From positions 2,418,001 through 2,482,000 of the forward strand of contig NZ_JIAC01000001.1 in the NCBI RefSeq assembly GCF_000687995.1: DNA of 64,000 bases, given 5' to 3'. Source of the stretch: Selenomonas ruminantium AC2024 (GTDB taxonomy: Bacteria; Bacillota; Negativicutes; Selenomonadales; Selenomonadaceae). Shown in pieces: positions 55,110 through 63,431 of the stretch; position 1 is the stretch's first letter, and each line of letters opens with the position of its first letter. A model generated the notes under the pieces. The model saw nothing but the letters and a program-made list of their open reading frames with translations. It made no database searches and was not told where the DNA came from. A program made the translations under genes and the position numbers.

Positions 55110-56132
55110 TCACTTAATGATATCCTTGAACTCCTCCGCACTCACCTGGAAGGTATCCAAAATGGCTTTGCTGCTCATGGTGCCGCTTTCGTAGAGTTTC
55201 TTTAGGATGACTTTTCTGGCCTCCTCCATGCCTTTGGCATATCCTTCATCATAGAGAGGCGGCTGCAGTCCCTGTTCGGCATTGCGCGTGTTGAGTCCAC
55301 CGAGCAGGGTGTTTCTTATCTGCACATCCGGCTTCTTCCAAAGTGCATCCCGGTCCACCATTCTAGTGGGCATAATCTTATTCTTGAGCTGATAGTCGCC
55401 GTCCGCGAGCATCTGCCAGGTTTCATCGGCAGGCCAGGATTTTTTGAGGCACCGCTCCACGTTGAGCCGGTCGCTTTTCTGATAGAACTTCTTGGCCGCT
55501 TCCATGGTGCTGCCGCCGGCAATCTTGCGGCGAATCAGACGCTCTTTCAAATCCTGCGGCTCGGCGCTGACAAAGAGACTGTAGTCGGCAAAGGAGCGGA
55601 CATTCTGCCACTTGTCCTCGCCTAAGAGCAGCCAGTTGCCCTCCAAAATCACGATGGGCCGCTTCACCGTCACCATATCCTCCAGCACATCATGGATGGT
55701 CCTATCGTAAATTGGCCAGCGCACATTGTTCTTGCGCGCATCCGTCAATTTGCCCATGAGCTTTTCCACGGCAAACGTCTCAGGCGCTCCCTTGATGGCA
55801 CTTAGGGGAATCACTTTGCCATCCCGTTCAATGCTATGGGATGCCAGATACGAATTGGGATAATGAAAACCATCCAACCCCAGAGCCTGCACCGGCACGA
55901 TTTCCTCATCGGTATTGGACAGCCGCTCCAGAAACAAAGCCAACGTGGACTTGCCTACGCCCGGCGGCGCCGCTAGAAAAACAATCATCCGCCGGCCCAA
56001 TTTTTGCTGCATCTTGCTCATGCGCCGCAAAAAGGGCAGGAACAATGTGTCAATGGTTGCCTGATTGTACTGTACTTTATGCGCCAGGCCGTTAATCATC
56101 AGCCTGCAGGTGCGCCAAACTTTATCATTCAT
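55110..56132 (-). CDS. Nucleoside/sugar kinase-like P-loop protein (YggC-like)
   Basis: 340 residues. The P-loop is AAPPGVGKSTLALFL, followed by GLDGFHYPNSYLAS, IYDRTIHD and VILEGNWLLLGEDKW, the pattern of the phosphoribulokinase/uridine-kinase-like YggC/FrcK family. The substrate is not determined. A C-terminal extension of about 90 residues (DVQIRNTLLGGLNTRNAEQG, then YDEGYAKGMEEARKVILKKL) is rich in charged helix and ends LDTFQVSAEEFKDIIK, like a small protein-interaction tail. I chose the ATG at 56132 (7 nt from GGAGG) over 56135. Confidence 0.82.
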   Translation of the reverse strand: MNDKVWRTCRLMINGLAHKVQYNQATIDTLFLPFLRRMSKMQQKLGRRMIVFLAAPPGVGKSTLALFLERLSNTDEEIVPVQALGLDGFHYPNSYLASHSIERDGKVIPLSAIKGAPETFAVEKLMGKLTDARKNNVRWPIYDRTIHDVLEDMVTVKRPIVILEGNWLLLGEDKWQNVRSFADYSLFVSAEPQDLKERLIRRKIAGGSTMEAAKKFYQKSDRLNVERCLKKSWPADETWQMLADGDYQLKNKIMPTRMVDRDALWKKPDVQIRNTLLGGLNTRNAEQGLQPPLYDEGYAKGMEEARKVILKKLYESGTMSSKAILDTFQVSAEEFKDIIK

Positions 56133-56313
56133 CATCTTGCCTCCCTGCCTTTCTCTAAACAGAATAACAGTCTTTCCCTGACTGTGCAAGCTAAGCCTCA
56201 CATCTTTATTATCGTTAAATTTCTATTAAAAATTAAGGAAGATTAACACAATGTTGATTTTTTTCGCTATAATAATGATAGATAAAAAATTTGACCGATG
56301 GAGGATTTTGACC

Positions 56314-57387
56314 ATGAATAACAAGACTTTGAAACGCAAGATACTCACCGGACTCACAGCCCTCTGCCTTTCCCTGCCGCTGGCCTATGTTCCCTCTGCA
56401 GCTCCGGCGGCAGAAGCCAGCACTGCCAGCATCATCGGTGCCGTAATCTCCGGTGCCGTTGCCCACAGCCAGCTGGACAGCACCATCCGCAAATACAACA
56501 ATGACCCGCAGGGCCGTCAGCAGCTGTTTCAGCAGATGAAGGCACAGTACGGCGTCAATGAAGACCCTTATCTGAATGCGCAGCTCGACCGAATCATGCA
56601 GAATCTGACTGCCGGTATCGGCGCTGTTGACTCCTCGATTTACGATAAACCCTATAATTATTTCATCAACAATCAGGGCAGCTTCAATGCCTTCTGCACG
56701 CTGGGTCACAACCTCAGCGTCAACACAGGCCTATACAAGATGCTGACCAACGAAGATGAAATTGCTGTCGTGTTGGGCCACGAAATGGGCCACGGCCAGA
56801 AGGACCATCCGGCCAAAGGTGCACGCCAGTCCTTGAACATGCAGATTCTTGGCGCAGCTACCGGTTCCCAGCTCGGCGTCATCATGGCCAACGTCGTCAA
56901 CAACCGCCATATCACCAAACCCATGGAACGCGAAGCCGACAAGCTGGCCTTTGACTACATCACCCATACCAATTACAATCCCGGTGCCTGTGCCGCCGTT
57001 TGGCAGCGCGTTATGGACAAGTCCAAGAGCCGCCCCTCCGACTTCCAGCAGTTCATGTCCGACCATCCGGCCAACGATGACCGCCGCGATACTTACGCCA
57101 AACTGCTGAACCAGTACAGCGGCGGCCATGTCACCAACAAGGACGGCACCATCAAAATCAACACCAAGGACTTCTGCACCCCCGCAGCCCACGGTGACAT
57201 GAGTGCCAAGGAACGTGCCTACTTTGTCATGGGCAATCTGGCTGCCGCTTACCATAACGGCCACAACAAAGCCAATGCTTATGCTGACGGCAACACGGTA
57301 ATGATGGGCCAGCAGCCCATCATCACCTGCAACAGCAGTGATGAAAGCGCCAGCGTTCTGGCTGACCGCCTCAATAAAATCAAATAA
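56314..57387 (+). CDS. Exported M48-family metalloprotease
   Basis: A 357-residue periplasmic zinc peptidase. The signal peptide is about residues 1-34 (GLTALCLSLPLAYVPSAAPA). The catalytic site is VVLGHEMGHGQKDH, with the third ligand glutamate in MEREADKLAFDYI, as in BepA/LoiP-type envelope proteases. I start at the ATG at 56314, which has GGAGG (56300-56304) 9 nt away; the longer frame from 56251 has no site. A likely role is outer-membrane quality control; the substrate is unknown. It is transcribed together with the AI-2E-family gene 17 bp downstream. Confidence 0.92.
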   Translation: MNNKTLKRKILTGLTALCLSLPLAYVPSAAPAAEASTASIIGAVISGAVAHSQLDSTIRKYNNDPQGRQQLFQQMKAQYGVNEDPYLNAQLDRIMQNLTAGIGAVDSSIYDKPYNYFINNQGSFNAFCTLGHNLSVNTGLYKMLTNEDEIAVVLGHEMGHGQKDHPAKGARQSLNMQILGAATGSQLGVIMANVVNNRHITKPMEREADKLAFDYITHTNYNPGACAAVWQRVMDKSKSRPSDFQQFMSDHPANDDRRDTYAKLLNQYSGGHVTNKDGTIKINTKDFCTPAAHGDMSAKERAYFVMGNLAAAYHNGHNKANAYADGNTVMMGQQPIITCNSSDESASVLADRLNKIK

Positions 57388-57404
57388 TAAGGAGAGAAGT
57401 CTCC

Positions 57405-58460
57405 ATGGCCTTCAAAAAATACCGCACCTCTATCCTGCTGGCCGTCACCTTTACGATACTGCTGTCCACCTTCTGGTATATGCCGCAGCTGGCTTTTATC
57501 ATCTTTATTTCGTTACTTCTGCAGCTGCTGCTCCTGCCGCTGACGAACAGACTGGCCCGCAAAATTCCGCGGGCTCTGGCGGCAGGCTTGGTACTGTTGG
57601 GCTTTCTAAGCCTTGCCCTGCTGCTTATCGGATTGGTGTCCAAGAGTTTCATTCCGACATTCAGCCGTTTCGTCACAGATTTTCCGCAGCTTACGGAACA
57701 GATACAAAACATTCCCTGGCTGCGGGAATCTGACTTTCTACAGGGGCAGCTCTCGGACATCTGGTCGGAAATGAAAAATGCCAGCACCGAAGTGCTCAAA
57801 TCTTCGCTGACCCTGCTGCTGTCCTTCTTCAGCAAGGCCATTGATTTGGTGATTATCCTGTTTGTGACCTTCTACCTGTTAAAGGACGGCGAGCAAATCC
57901 AAAAATATCTCGCGAGCCTCTTCCCCGCCCGGGACTATGAACGGGTCATGCATCTTTTTGACAAAATCTTAAGCGCCCTGCGGACTTACATCTGCAGCCA
58001 GCTGGTCATCTGCTGCATCACCGCCGTGATTGTCTTTCTCTACTTCACGATTCGCCACCTGCCCTATGCTTCGGTCTTCGCCGTCGTATCCGGCATCTGC
58101 GAGTTCATCCCGGTGCTGGGGCCGACGGTGGCTTCCGCCTTCGGTACCCTGTTAACGGCCACCGTCAATCCCATGGTAGCCCTGCAGACTGCAGGCTTTT
58201 ACCTCCTGCTCACGCAGGTCAATCACAACTTCGTCTATCCAACGCTTATCGGCAAATCCTTAAATCTCCATCCCATTGCCATCATCCTTGGCATCGTACT
58301 GGGTGGCGAGCTTCTAGGTGCCGCCGGCATGTTCCTGGCCGTGCCCTTCATCGTCATCTGCAAGCTGGTAATCGAGGATATCTATAAAGACCGGATGCTG
58401 ACCCGCGAAAAAGAACAGGCCTCCCGCTGGCTGGCCAAGAAAAGTGAACAGGCAAAATAA
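57405..58460 (+). CDS. AI-2E family transporter (PerM-like)
   Basis: A 351-residue inner-membrane protein with about seven or eight helices (SILLAVTFTILLSTFWYM, FIIFISLLLQLLLLPL, GLVLLGFLSLALLLIGLV and later ones). Family motifs are LFVTFYLLKDGEQIQKYL and VFAVVSGICEFIPVLGPTVASAFG. The family name comes from one quorum-signal exporter; most members have unknown substrates, some being Na+/H+ antiporters. It ends at the paired-palindrome terminator at 58464-58498. Confidence 0.93.
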   Translation: MAFKKYRTSILLAVTFTILLSTFWYMPQLAFIIFISLLLQLLLLPLTNRLARKIPRALAAGLVLLGFLSLALLLIGLVSKSFIPTFSRFVTDFPQLTEQIQNIPWLRESDFLQGQLSDIWSEMKNASTEVLKSSLTLLLSFFSKAIDLVIILFVTFYLLKDGEQIQKYLASLFPARDYERVMHLFDKILSALRTYICSQLVICCITAVIVFLYFTIRHLPYASVFAVVSGICEFIPVLGPTVASAFGTLLTATVNPMVALQTAGFYLLLTQVNHNFVYPTLIGKSLNLHPIAIILGIVLGGELLGAAGMFLAVPFIVICKLVIEDIYKDRMLTREKEQASRWLAKKSEQAK

Positions 58461-58463
58461 AAA

Positions 58464-58498
58464 AGTTGACATGTCAGATTTTGACATGTCAACTTTTT
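58464..58498 (+). terminator. Terminator built from two TGACATGTCA palindromes
   Basis: GTTGACATGTCA and TGACATGTCAAC pair across GATTT, followed by TTTTTTA. Each arm is itself palindromic, so two alternative folds exist. Confidence 0.85.
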
Positions 58499-58523
58499 TA
58501 TTTCCATCCGCCCCCAGCACTAT

Positions 58524-59015
58524 TCATTTTGTAAATAAGACTTCTATCATTTCATTTTCAAATTCATCTATCTTTTCTTGACTTGAATAATAATACCGCT
58601 CAAACTCCTCCGGCCTAACTTTACAAAAATAAATTTTAGCATCACAATACTCATCTAATGACACACTTAAAATAATACATATTTTTTCCAGAGGATACTC
58701 CTTACGCAATCTCATTCTAAGACAATCGGCTATACGTCTGGCGACATACACTTTTTTCCCAAGATTTTTAGTCTTTATATACGTCTCCACATATATTTCA
58801 TTTTCATATAATTCAAAACCAGTTTTGTTTTCATATTCCTGGATTATATATTCCCAATCAAGATTTTTCGTTTCTATTTCATGCAACAATATGCATCCGG
58901 AATCGCTTTTAATTTTCAAATTCCAAAAGGATTTTTTTATCATCTTGGCCACATTCAGCTCATCAATATATATCTTTTCTTTTATGTAATCGGCCATTTT
59001 TTTATTAATCCACAC
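58524..59015 (-). CDS. AT-rich orphan hypothetical protein
   Basis: A 163-residue protein rich in Lys, Ile, Glu and Tyr. Its base composition is visibly more AT-rich than all neighbours, and its codons favour A/T endings, which suggests recent acquisition. The GTG at 59015 follows AGAGG by 7 nt. No domain is recognised. Size and composition resemble immunity proteins of toxin systems, but no partner toxin is seen; that reading is speculative. It lies between the terminators of two core operons. Confidence 0.7.
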   Translation of the reverse strand: MWINKKMADYIKEKIYIDELNVAKMIKKSFWNLKIKSDSGCILLHEIETKNLDWEYIIQEYENKTGFELYENEIYVETYIKTKNLGKKVYVARRIADCLRMRLRKEYPLEKICIILSVSLDEYCDAKIYFCKVRPEEFERYYYSSQEKIDEFENEMIEVLFTK

Positions 59016-59079
59016 TTTGTTTCCTCTTTCTGATTATTGCCCTGTTCGCTCTAATATCTTTGGTAGCATTTAATTTAAT

Positions 59080-59129
59080 AAAAAGATACTTTCACCTGTA
59101 CCTAGGATACGAGATGAAAGTATCTTTTT
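59080..59129 (-). terminator. Terminator of htpG
   Basis: AAAAAGATACTTTCA pairs with TGAAAGTATCTTTTT; on the minus strand it continues into ATTAAATTAAA. It can also serve transcripts from the other side. Confidence 0.85.
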
Positions 59130-59159
59130 CAATAGGACTTCGGTCCTTTTTATATGAAC

Positions 59160-61124
59160 TTATTTTGCCATGAGCTTAGCTACCTTATTGGCGAAGTCCA
59201 CCGGGTTCTCCGGCAGGATGCCTTCGATAAGGAGGGCCTGAGTGTAAAGCAGGTCGCAGTAATCCTTAAAGTCAGCGCTTTCCTTGCCGCCATCATGGAG
59301 GCTCTGCAGACGCGTGAAGAGTTCATGGTGCGGGTTGATTTCGAGGATGCGCTTAGCCTTGAACATCGGATTGTTCATTTCGGCAAAGGTCTGTTCCATG
59401 GAAAGGGACGGGCCAGCTTCGTCAGCTACAAGGCAGACAGCGCTGGATTTCAGACGGGCCGAAACTTTAACGTCAGCTACCTTTTCGCCCAAAGCTTCCT
59501 TGATGTCCTTCAAAAGGTCATCATTCTTCTTCTGGATGTCTTCCGTTTCCTTCTTGACTTCCTGGCTTTCGGCATCGTCGAGGTCGAGGTCGCCGCGGCT
59601 GATGGAATGGAAGCTCTTGCCCTCGTATTCACGCAGGGTTTCAATGCAGAATTCGTCTACCGGGTCAAGGAGATACAGCACTTCGAGGCCCTTATCGCGC
59701 AGGGTTTCCATCTGCGGCAGATGCTCGATGGTTTCCTTATCCTTGGCCGTTGCATAGTAGATTTTCTTCTGACTTTCCGGCATACGCTCTACATATTCCT
59801 TCAGCGTAACCAGTTTGCCTTCCTTGGAGCTCATGAAGAGCAGCAAGTCTTTGAGTTTGTCAATGGTATCGCTGCCGGCATACATGCTGTTGTAAACGCC
59901 AATCTTGAGGGATTTGCCGAACTCGTTCCAGAATTTTTCATAGTCCTCACGCTTGTTCTTGAGCTTGCGGGCCAAGGACTTGAGGATATTCTTTTCGAGA
60001 GCCTTGCCGATAACCTTGAGTTCACGGCTCTGCTGCAGAAGTTCACGGGAGATATTCAGGGAGAGATCCGGAGAATCCACAAGGCCCTTCATAAAGCGCA
60101 GGTAATCCGGCAGCAGGTCCTTGCATTTGTCCATGATGAATACATGACGGGAATAGAGTTGTACACCCGGTTCATAATCCGTATGATAGAGATTGAACGG
60201 TGCGCGGGAAGGAATGGCGAGCAGCGCCGTGTATTCCACGGAACCTTCGGCCTTGGTATGGAATACTTCCATGGGCTTTTCCCATTCATGGAACTGATTC
60301 TTGAAGAACTCATCGTATTCTTCCTCTTTGATGTCGGACTTATTCTTCGTCCAAAGCGGCTGCATGGAGTTCAGCGTGCGGCATTCAATGGTCTTAACCT
60401 TCTCTGCGCCTTCGATTTCCTTGCCTTCATCATCCTTCGGCGTTTCTTCATGCTCGAAGTTCATCTTGATGGGGTAGCGCACATAGTCGCTGTACTTCTT
60501 GACCAGACGTTCAAGCGTGTAATTTTCCGTGAAGTCATTTTCGGCGTCATCACCGAAGAATTCCTTGCCCAGCGTAATCGTGATGCTCGTGCCGCGCTTG
60601 TCACGGTCGCATTCTTCAATGCTGTAGGAACCGTCGCCCGTGGATTCCCAGCGGGTGCCTTCCGTTTCACCAGCCTTGCGGGTTTCGATAACCACCTTTT
60701 CGGCTACCATGAAAGCGGAGTAGAAACCTACACCGAACTGACCAATAAGTTCCTTGTCGGTATTGCCCTCAGCGCCTTCGCTGGCTTCCTTGGCCTTCTT
60801 GAGCTGTTCCATGAATGCCTTGGTGCCAGATTTAGCGATGGTACCAATGTTTTCAATCACTTCCTGACGGCTCATGCCGATACCATTATCGCGAATGGTC
60901 AGCGTATGGTTTTCCTTGTCCGGTTCGAGGAAGATTTCGTAGCTGTCATCCCCTTCGAGGATGTCGCGATTCGTCAGGCTGGCAAAATGCACCTTATCAA
61001 TCGCATCGGATGCGTTGGAGATAAGCTCCCGCAGGAAAATCTCATGATTCGTGTAAATGGAATGAATCATGAGGTCTAACAGTTGTTTGGTTTCCGCTTG
61101 AAATTCATGGGTTTCTTTAGCCAT
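59160..61124 (-). CDS. htpG: Chaperone HtpG (Hsp90)
   Basis: 654-residue ATP-dependent chaperone. The N-terminal GHKL ATPase has ELISNASDAIDKVHF, IRDNGIGMSRQEVI and LIGQFGVGFYSAFMVA. The middle domain holds RGVVDSPDLSLNISRE-type sequence (GLVDSPDLSLNISRELLQQ), and a C-terminal dimerisation domain follows. Length is normal. Expression is evidently controlled by HrcA through the CIRCE element just upstream, unlike in Bacillus subtilis, where htpG lacks CIRCE. Confidence 0.97.
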   Translation of the reverse strand: MAKETHEFQAETKQLLDLMIHSIYTNHEIFLRELISNASDAIDKVHFASLTNRDILEGDDSYEIFLEPDKENHTLTIRDNGIGMSRQEVIENIGTIAKSGTKAFMEQLKKAKEASEGAEGNTDKELIGQFGVGFYSAFMVAEKVVIETRKAGETEGTRWESTGDGSYSIEECDRDKRGTSITITLGKEFFGDDAENDFTENYTLERLVKKYSDYVRYPIKMNFEHEETPKDDEGKEIEGAEKVKTIECRTLNSMQPLWTKNKSDIKEEEYDEFFKNQFHEWEKPMEVFHTKAEGSVEYTALLAIPSRAPFNLYHTDYEPGVQLYSRHVFIMDKCKDLLPDYLRFMKGLVDSPDLSLNISRELLQQSRELKVIGKALEKNILKSLARKLKNKREDYEKFWNEFGKSLKIGVYNSMYAGSDTIDKLKDLLLFMSSKEGKLVTLKEYVERMPESQKKIYYATAKDKETIEHLPQMETLRDKGLEVLYLLDPVDEFCIETLREYEGKSFHSISRGDLDLDDAESQEVKKETEDIQKKNDDLLKDIKEALGEKVADVKVSARLKSSAVCLVADEAGPSLSMEQTFAEMNNPMFKAKRILEINPHHELFTRLQSLHDGGKESADFKDYCDLLYTQALLIEGILPENPVDFANKVAKLMAK

Positions 61125-61168
61125 GTGTTTACGCCTCTCTTTATGTAAAATATTGAGTTACCTAAGAT

Positions 61169-61195
61169 TTAGCACTCTTTCACTCGGAGTGCTAA
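61169..61195. promoter_or_regulatory. CIRCE operator (HrcA binding site) of htpG
   Basis: A perfect TTAGCACTC-N9-GAGTGCTAA lies between the promoter and the htpG start codon, within the expected transcribed leader. Confidence 0.96.
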
Positions 61196-61207
61196 CGTAC
61201 ATGGCTT

Positions 61208-61236
61208 AGTATACGCTAAAAACGGCAAAAAGTCAA
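61208..61236 (-). promoter_or_regulatory. Promoter of htpG
   Basis: Minus strand TTGACT (61231-61236), a 17-bp spacer and TATACT (61208-61213), with CIRCE immediately downstream. Confidence 0.82.
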
Positions 61237-61254
61237 ATTTGACATTTCGCACAG

Positions 61255-61312
61255 AAAAAAGCCAGGGAGCAGCTTTGACTTGTCAAAATTGACAAGTCAG
61301 CCGCCTCCTGGC
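61255..61312 (-). terminator. Terminator of the flavodoxin-like gene, with two TGACAAGTCA-type palindromes
   Basis: GCCAGGAGGCGGCTGACTTG pairs with CAAGTCAAAGCTGCTCCCTGGC (minus strand), followed by TTTTTTCTG. The top of the stem consists of TGACTTGTCA and TGACAAGTCA (61276-61299). Confidence 0.87.
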
Positions 61313-61317
61313 GTCAA

Positions 61318-61887
61318 TTATTCTTCTTTCTGCAGGGCCGCTAATTTGGCCGCCTGTTTGGCTAGAAACTTTTTCTTCAATTCCAATTTGCGCTCCATGC
61401 GGGGCACCAACTCCCGGGCGTTTGCCAAATCCTGTTCATTGGGATGGCTGGCGGCCTGCTGCCAGCGTTTCTGACTTTCAGCACCGCCATGCGGATCATC
61501 AGCTCCGGCATGCTTGCGCTTTTCCAGCAAGGCCGGATTGATTTTTCCCTGACAGCCGAAGGTTCCAAGAATCTCACAGCCCGGCCCGAGGTTATAACCC
61601 GCCCGGGCAAAAGAGGTAATGGCATGTTCACTGGTTGGTTCCGCGCCGTGGGTCTGGAAGAATACCACCTTGCTGTCCTGAACCTTGGCCAGATACTTCA
61701 ACGTCAAAGGGTCCGGCTGGCCCAGCCGCAGCCAGTAACCAATGGCCACAATGTCATAGGCTGACAAGTCAACAGGAGCATCCTGCACCCGAAAGATATC
61801 CGCTTCCTCTGCCGCCTGAGCAATAGCCTCCGCCACCATTTTCGTATTGCCTGTCACCGAGGAATAAATCACTGCCCATTTACTCAA
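61318..61887 (-). CDS. Flavodoxin-family protein with a charged C-terminal helix
   Basis: 189 residues. The FMN phosphate loop is YSSVTGNTKMVAEAIAQ (about residues 8-24), followed by IVAIGYWLRLGQPDP and FFQTHGAEPTSEH. The fold is flavodoxin-like, carrying electrons in the cytosol. The last 50 residues (LVPRMERKLELKKKFLAKQAAKLAALQ) form a basic amphipathic helix absent from small flavodoxins. The start is TTG at 61887, 7 nt from GGAGG. The redox partner is unknown. A TGACAAGTCA word lies at 61762. Confidence 0.85.
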   Translation of the reverse strand: MSKWAVIYSSVTGNTKMVAEAIAQAAEEADIFRVQDAPVDLSAYDIVAIGYWLRLGQPDPLTLKYLAKVQDSKVVFFQTHGAEPTSEHAITSFARAGYNLGPGCEILGTFGCQGKINPALLEKRKHAGADDPHGGAESQKRWQQAASHPNEQDLANARELVPRMERKLELKKKFLAKQAAKLAALQKEE

Positions 61888-62023
61888 AATACCGCCTCCA
61901 AAAATTTATTCCCGTTTATTGTAACAGAATTCTACGGACTCAGCTGTAATCATTGTTACAAGAATAAGTTGTGAAATTGCATTTTGTTGGTGCGAGCTTA
62001 AATTAATCTGTTACAACTCAGTA

Positions 62024-62520
62024 GGGCGGAGGTGGGAATACTTTTGCGCCGCTCGCTAAAATGCCCCGCCAGCATAAAAAGCGCTTTCTAGTCACCAGCG
62101 CCGGGCAGGCCGGCGGCGCATATGCTCAGCTCAACATCCAGTAACAAATGTTTGCGGGCCATCCCTCACTGCGTTCGGGCAGTCGCTCGTTTGCGCCAAA
62201 GCATCCCCACCTCCGCCCAAAGTTACGGTTATATATGTTTGCCACGTTTCGGCTGAAAGCCACAATCACATCGATGTTCTTGTTACGAGAGCAACGAGTT
62301 CGTGGCAATAGGCTAATCCGCATCTTGGGACGAACGGGGAGTGATTTTTCTGTAGGGAGCGACTGCCTGAACGCAGTGAAGGCCGGCCCCATGTAGAACG
62401 AGGCTAAGCAAATACGCTGATAGCAGCGCCGTTGGCCTGCCCGGCGCAGGTAACTGGACATCGCTATTTAACGAGGGGGTCGTTTAGCGGAAAACAGAAA
62501 AATTACTCCCCGTTCGTCCC
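62024..62520. repeat. Gene-free island of nested inverted repeats
   Basis: No credible gene lies in 61888-62597. Four inverted-repeat pairs are visible: 62024-62050 with 62193-62218 (GGGCGGAGGTGGG...); 62097-62120 with 62426-62447 (GCGCCGGGCAGGCC); 62165-62188 with 62357-62379 (CTCACTGCGTTC, GGCAGTCGCTC); and 62327-62352 with 62495-62520 (GGGACGAACGGGGAGT, ATTTTTCTG). The arms interleave, so a single simple hairpin is excluded. It reads as inverted, decayed copies of one unit or a large structured RNA. Confidence 0.75.
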
Positions 62521-62597
62521 TGACTACGCATGAACGAGATACCATAAGCACGAACTGTCAAACTGGAAATATACGAAGGGATTTCCCTATTTGTTTC

Positions 62598-63206
62598 TTA
62601 CGAATGAACCGGCATCATTTTTTCCACCAATCGCTTGACGGGCAATACTTTCAGAATCAGACAGCAGATGGCAAATTCCGTCAGCAGGAAGGAGCCATTA
62701 AAGGTCAGAGAGTACAACACGGGACTCATGCCCTCCGGCGCATAGCTGCCGAAGAACACCACGCCGGAAATGAAATGGCACAGAAACCGCCCGCCGAAGG
62801 CCAGCGCCGTTCCCCCATACAGATGATTGCGGCAGAGACCTGCCAGCCCCATGGCCATAAAGGGCAGCGGATAATCAAAAAGTACCTGCACCGGATGGAG
62901 GATAAAGGGGTCCTGTATGATATTAATCATGCCATAGACAAAACCTGCCAATACTCCAGTGCCCACACCAAAGCGATAGGCAATCAGAATCAACGGCAGC
63001 ATTGCGCCCGCCGTCACACTTCCCCCCTGCGGGAGATGAAAGATATGCAGCTGGTGCAGAACCACCGCCAGCGCTAGCAGCAGCGCCGAAGTAACCATCG
63101 TGTGCGTGTCAAAGGACTCATGACGGACACGCATAAGGCCAATGGCCAGTATCAATACGCCCAGCAGCGCCAACAGCACCACTGGCTGTGCAACAATTTC
63201 CAACAA
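62598..63206 (-). CDS. thiT: Energy-coupled thiamine transporter substrate-binding subunit ThiT
   Basis: S-component of the thiamine ECF transporter, about 202 residues and six or seven membrane helices. The family signature HIFHLPQGGSVTAGAMLPLILIAYRFG is followed by GFVYGMINIIQDPFILHPVQVLFDYPLPFMAMGLAGL. I propose the TTG at 63206, which follows AGGGA by about 7 nt. The open frame reaches a GTG at 63314, but those residues (YNHKCMYYDDIDGATCPRW) are not ThiT-like. An extra N-terminal membrane helix precedes the canonical region. I saw no TPP riboswitch upstream. The ECF module is elsewhere. Confidence 0.88.
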   Translation of the reverse strand: MLEIVAQPVVLLALLGVLILAIGLMRVRHESFDTHTMVTSALLLALAVVLHQLHIFHLPQGGSVTAGAMLPLILIAYRFGVGTGVLAGFVYGMINIIQDPFILHPVQVLFDYPLPFMAMGLAGLCRNHLYGGTALAFGGRFLCHFISGVVFFGSYAPEGMSPVLYSLTFNGSFLLTEFAICCLILKVLPVKRLVEKMMPVHS

Positions 63207-63366
63207 AACTTTTCCCTGCCTTCCCCAACCATATACAATGAACAACTGCGCCCATCTAGGACAAGTTGCCCCGTCAATATCATCATAATACATACATTTA
63301 TGATTATAAACCACTCACCGTTATTTTTCTACCGCAATCTCAACAAAACCTTTGACCAAAGGCATC

Positions 63367-63395
63367 TTGCTCCTGGCGGGCAAACATGCTATAAT
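63367..63395 (+). promoter_or_regulatory. Promoter of the GH114-like gene
   Basis: TTGCTC (63367-63372), a 17-bp spacer and TATAAT (63390-63395), with the extended -10 form TGCTATAAT. Confidence 0.7.
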
Positions 63396-63431
63396 TGCTC
63401 ATCACTAAAATATCATCAAGGAAAGGCAATC

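Noticed and set aside
59154-61079. 641-codon open frame antisense to htpG
   Set aside because: htpG has all Hsp90 motifs; the antisense frame has no ribosome-binding site or recognisable domain.
62126-62461. 111-codon minus-strand frame in the inverted-repeat island
   Set aside because: No ribosome-binding site or domain; the frame runs through three inverted-repeat arms.
61888-62597. rRNA or tRNA fragment
   Set aside because: GC-rich paired segments resemble structural RNA, but no tRNA cloverleaf or recognisable rRNA signature was seen.
63207-63431. Search for a TPP riboswitch upstream of thiT
   Set aside because: I could not find the CTGAGA...ACCTGA-type core on the minus strand here.
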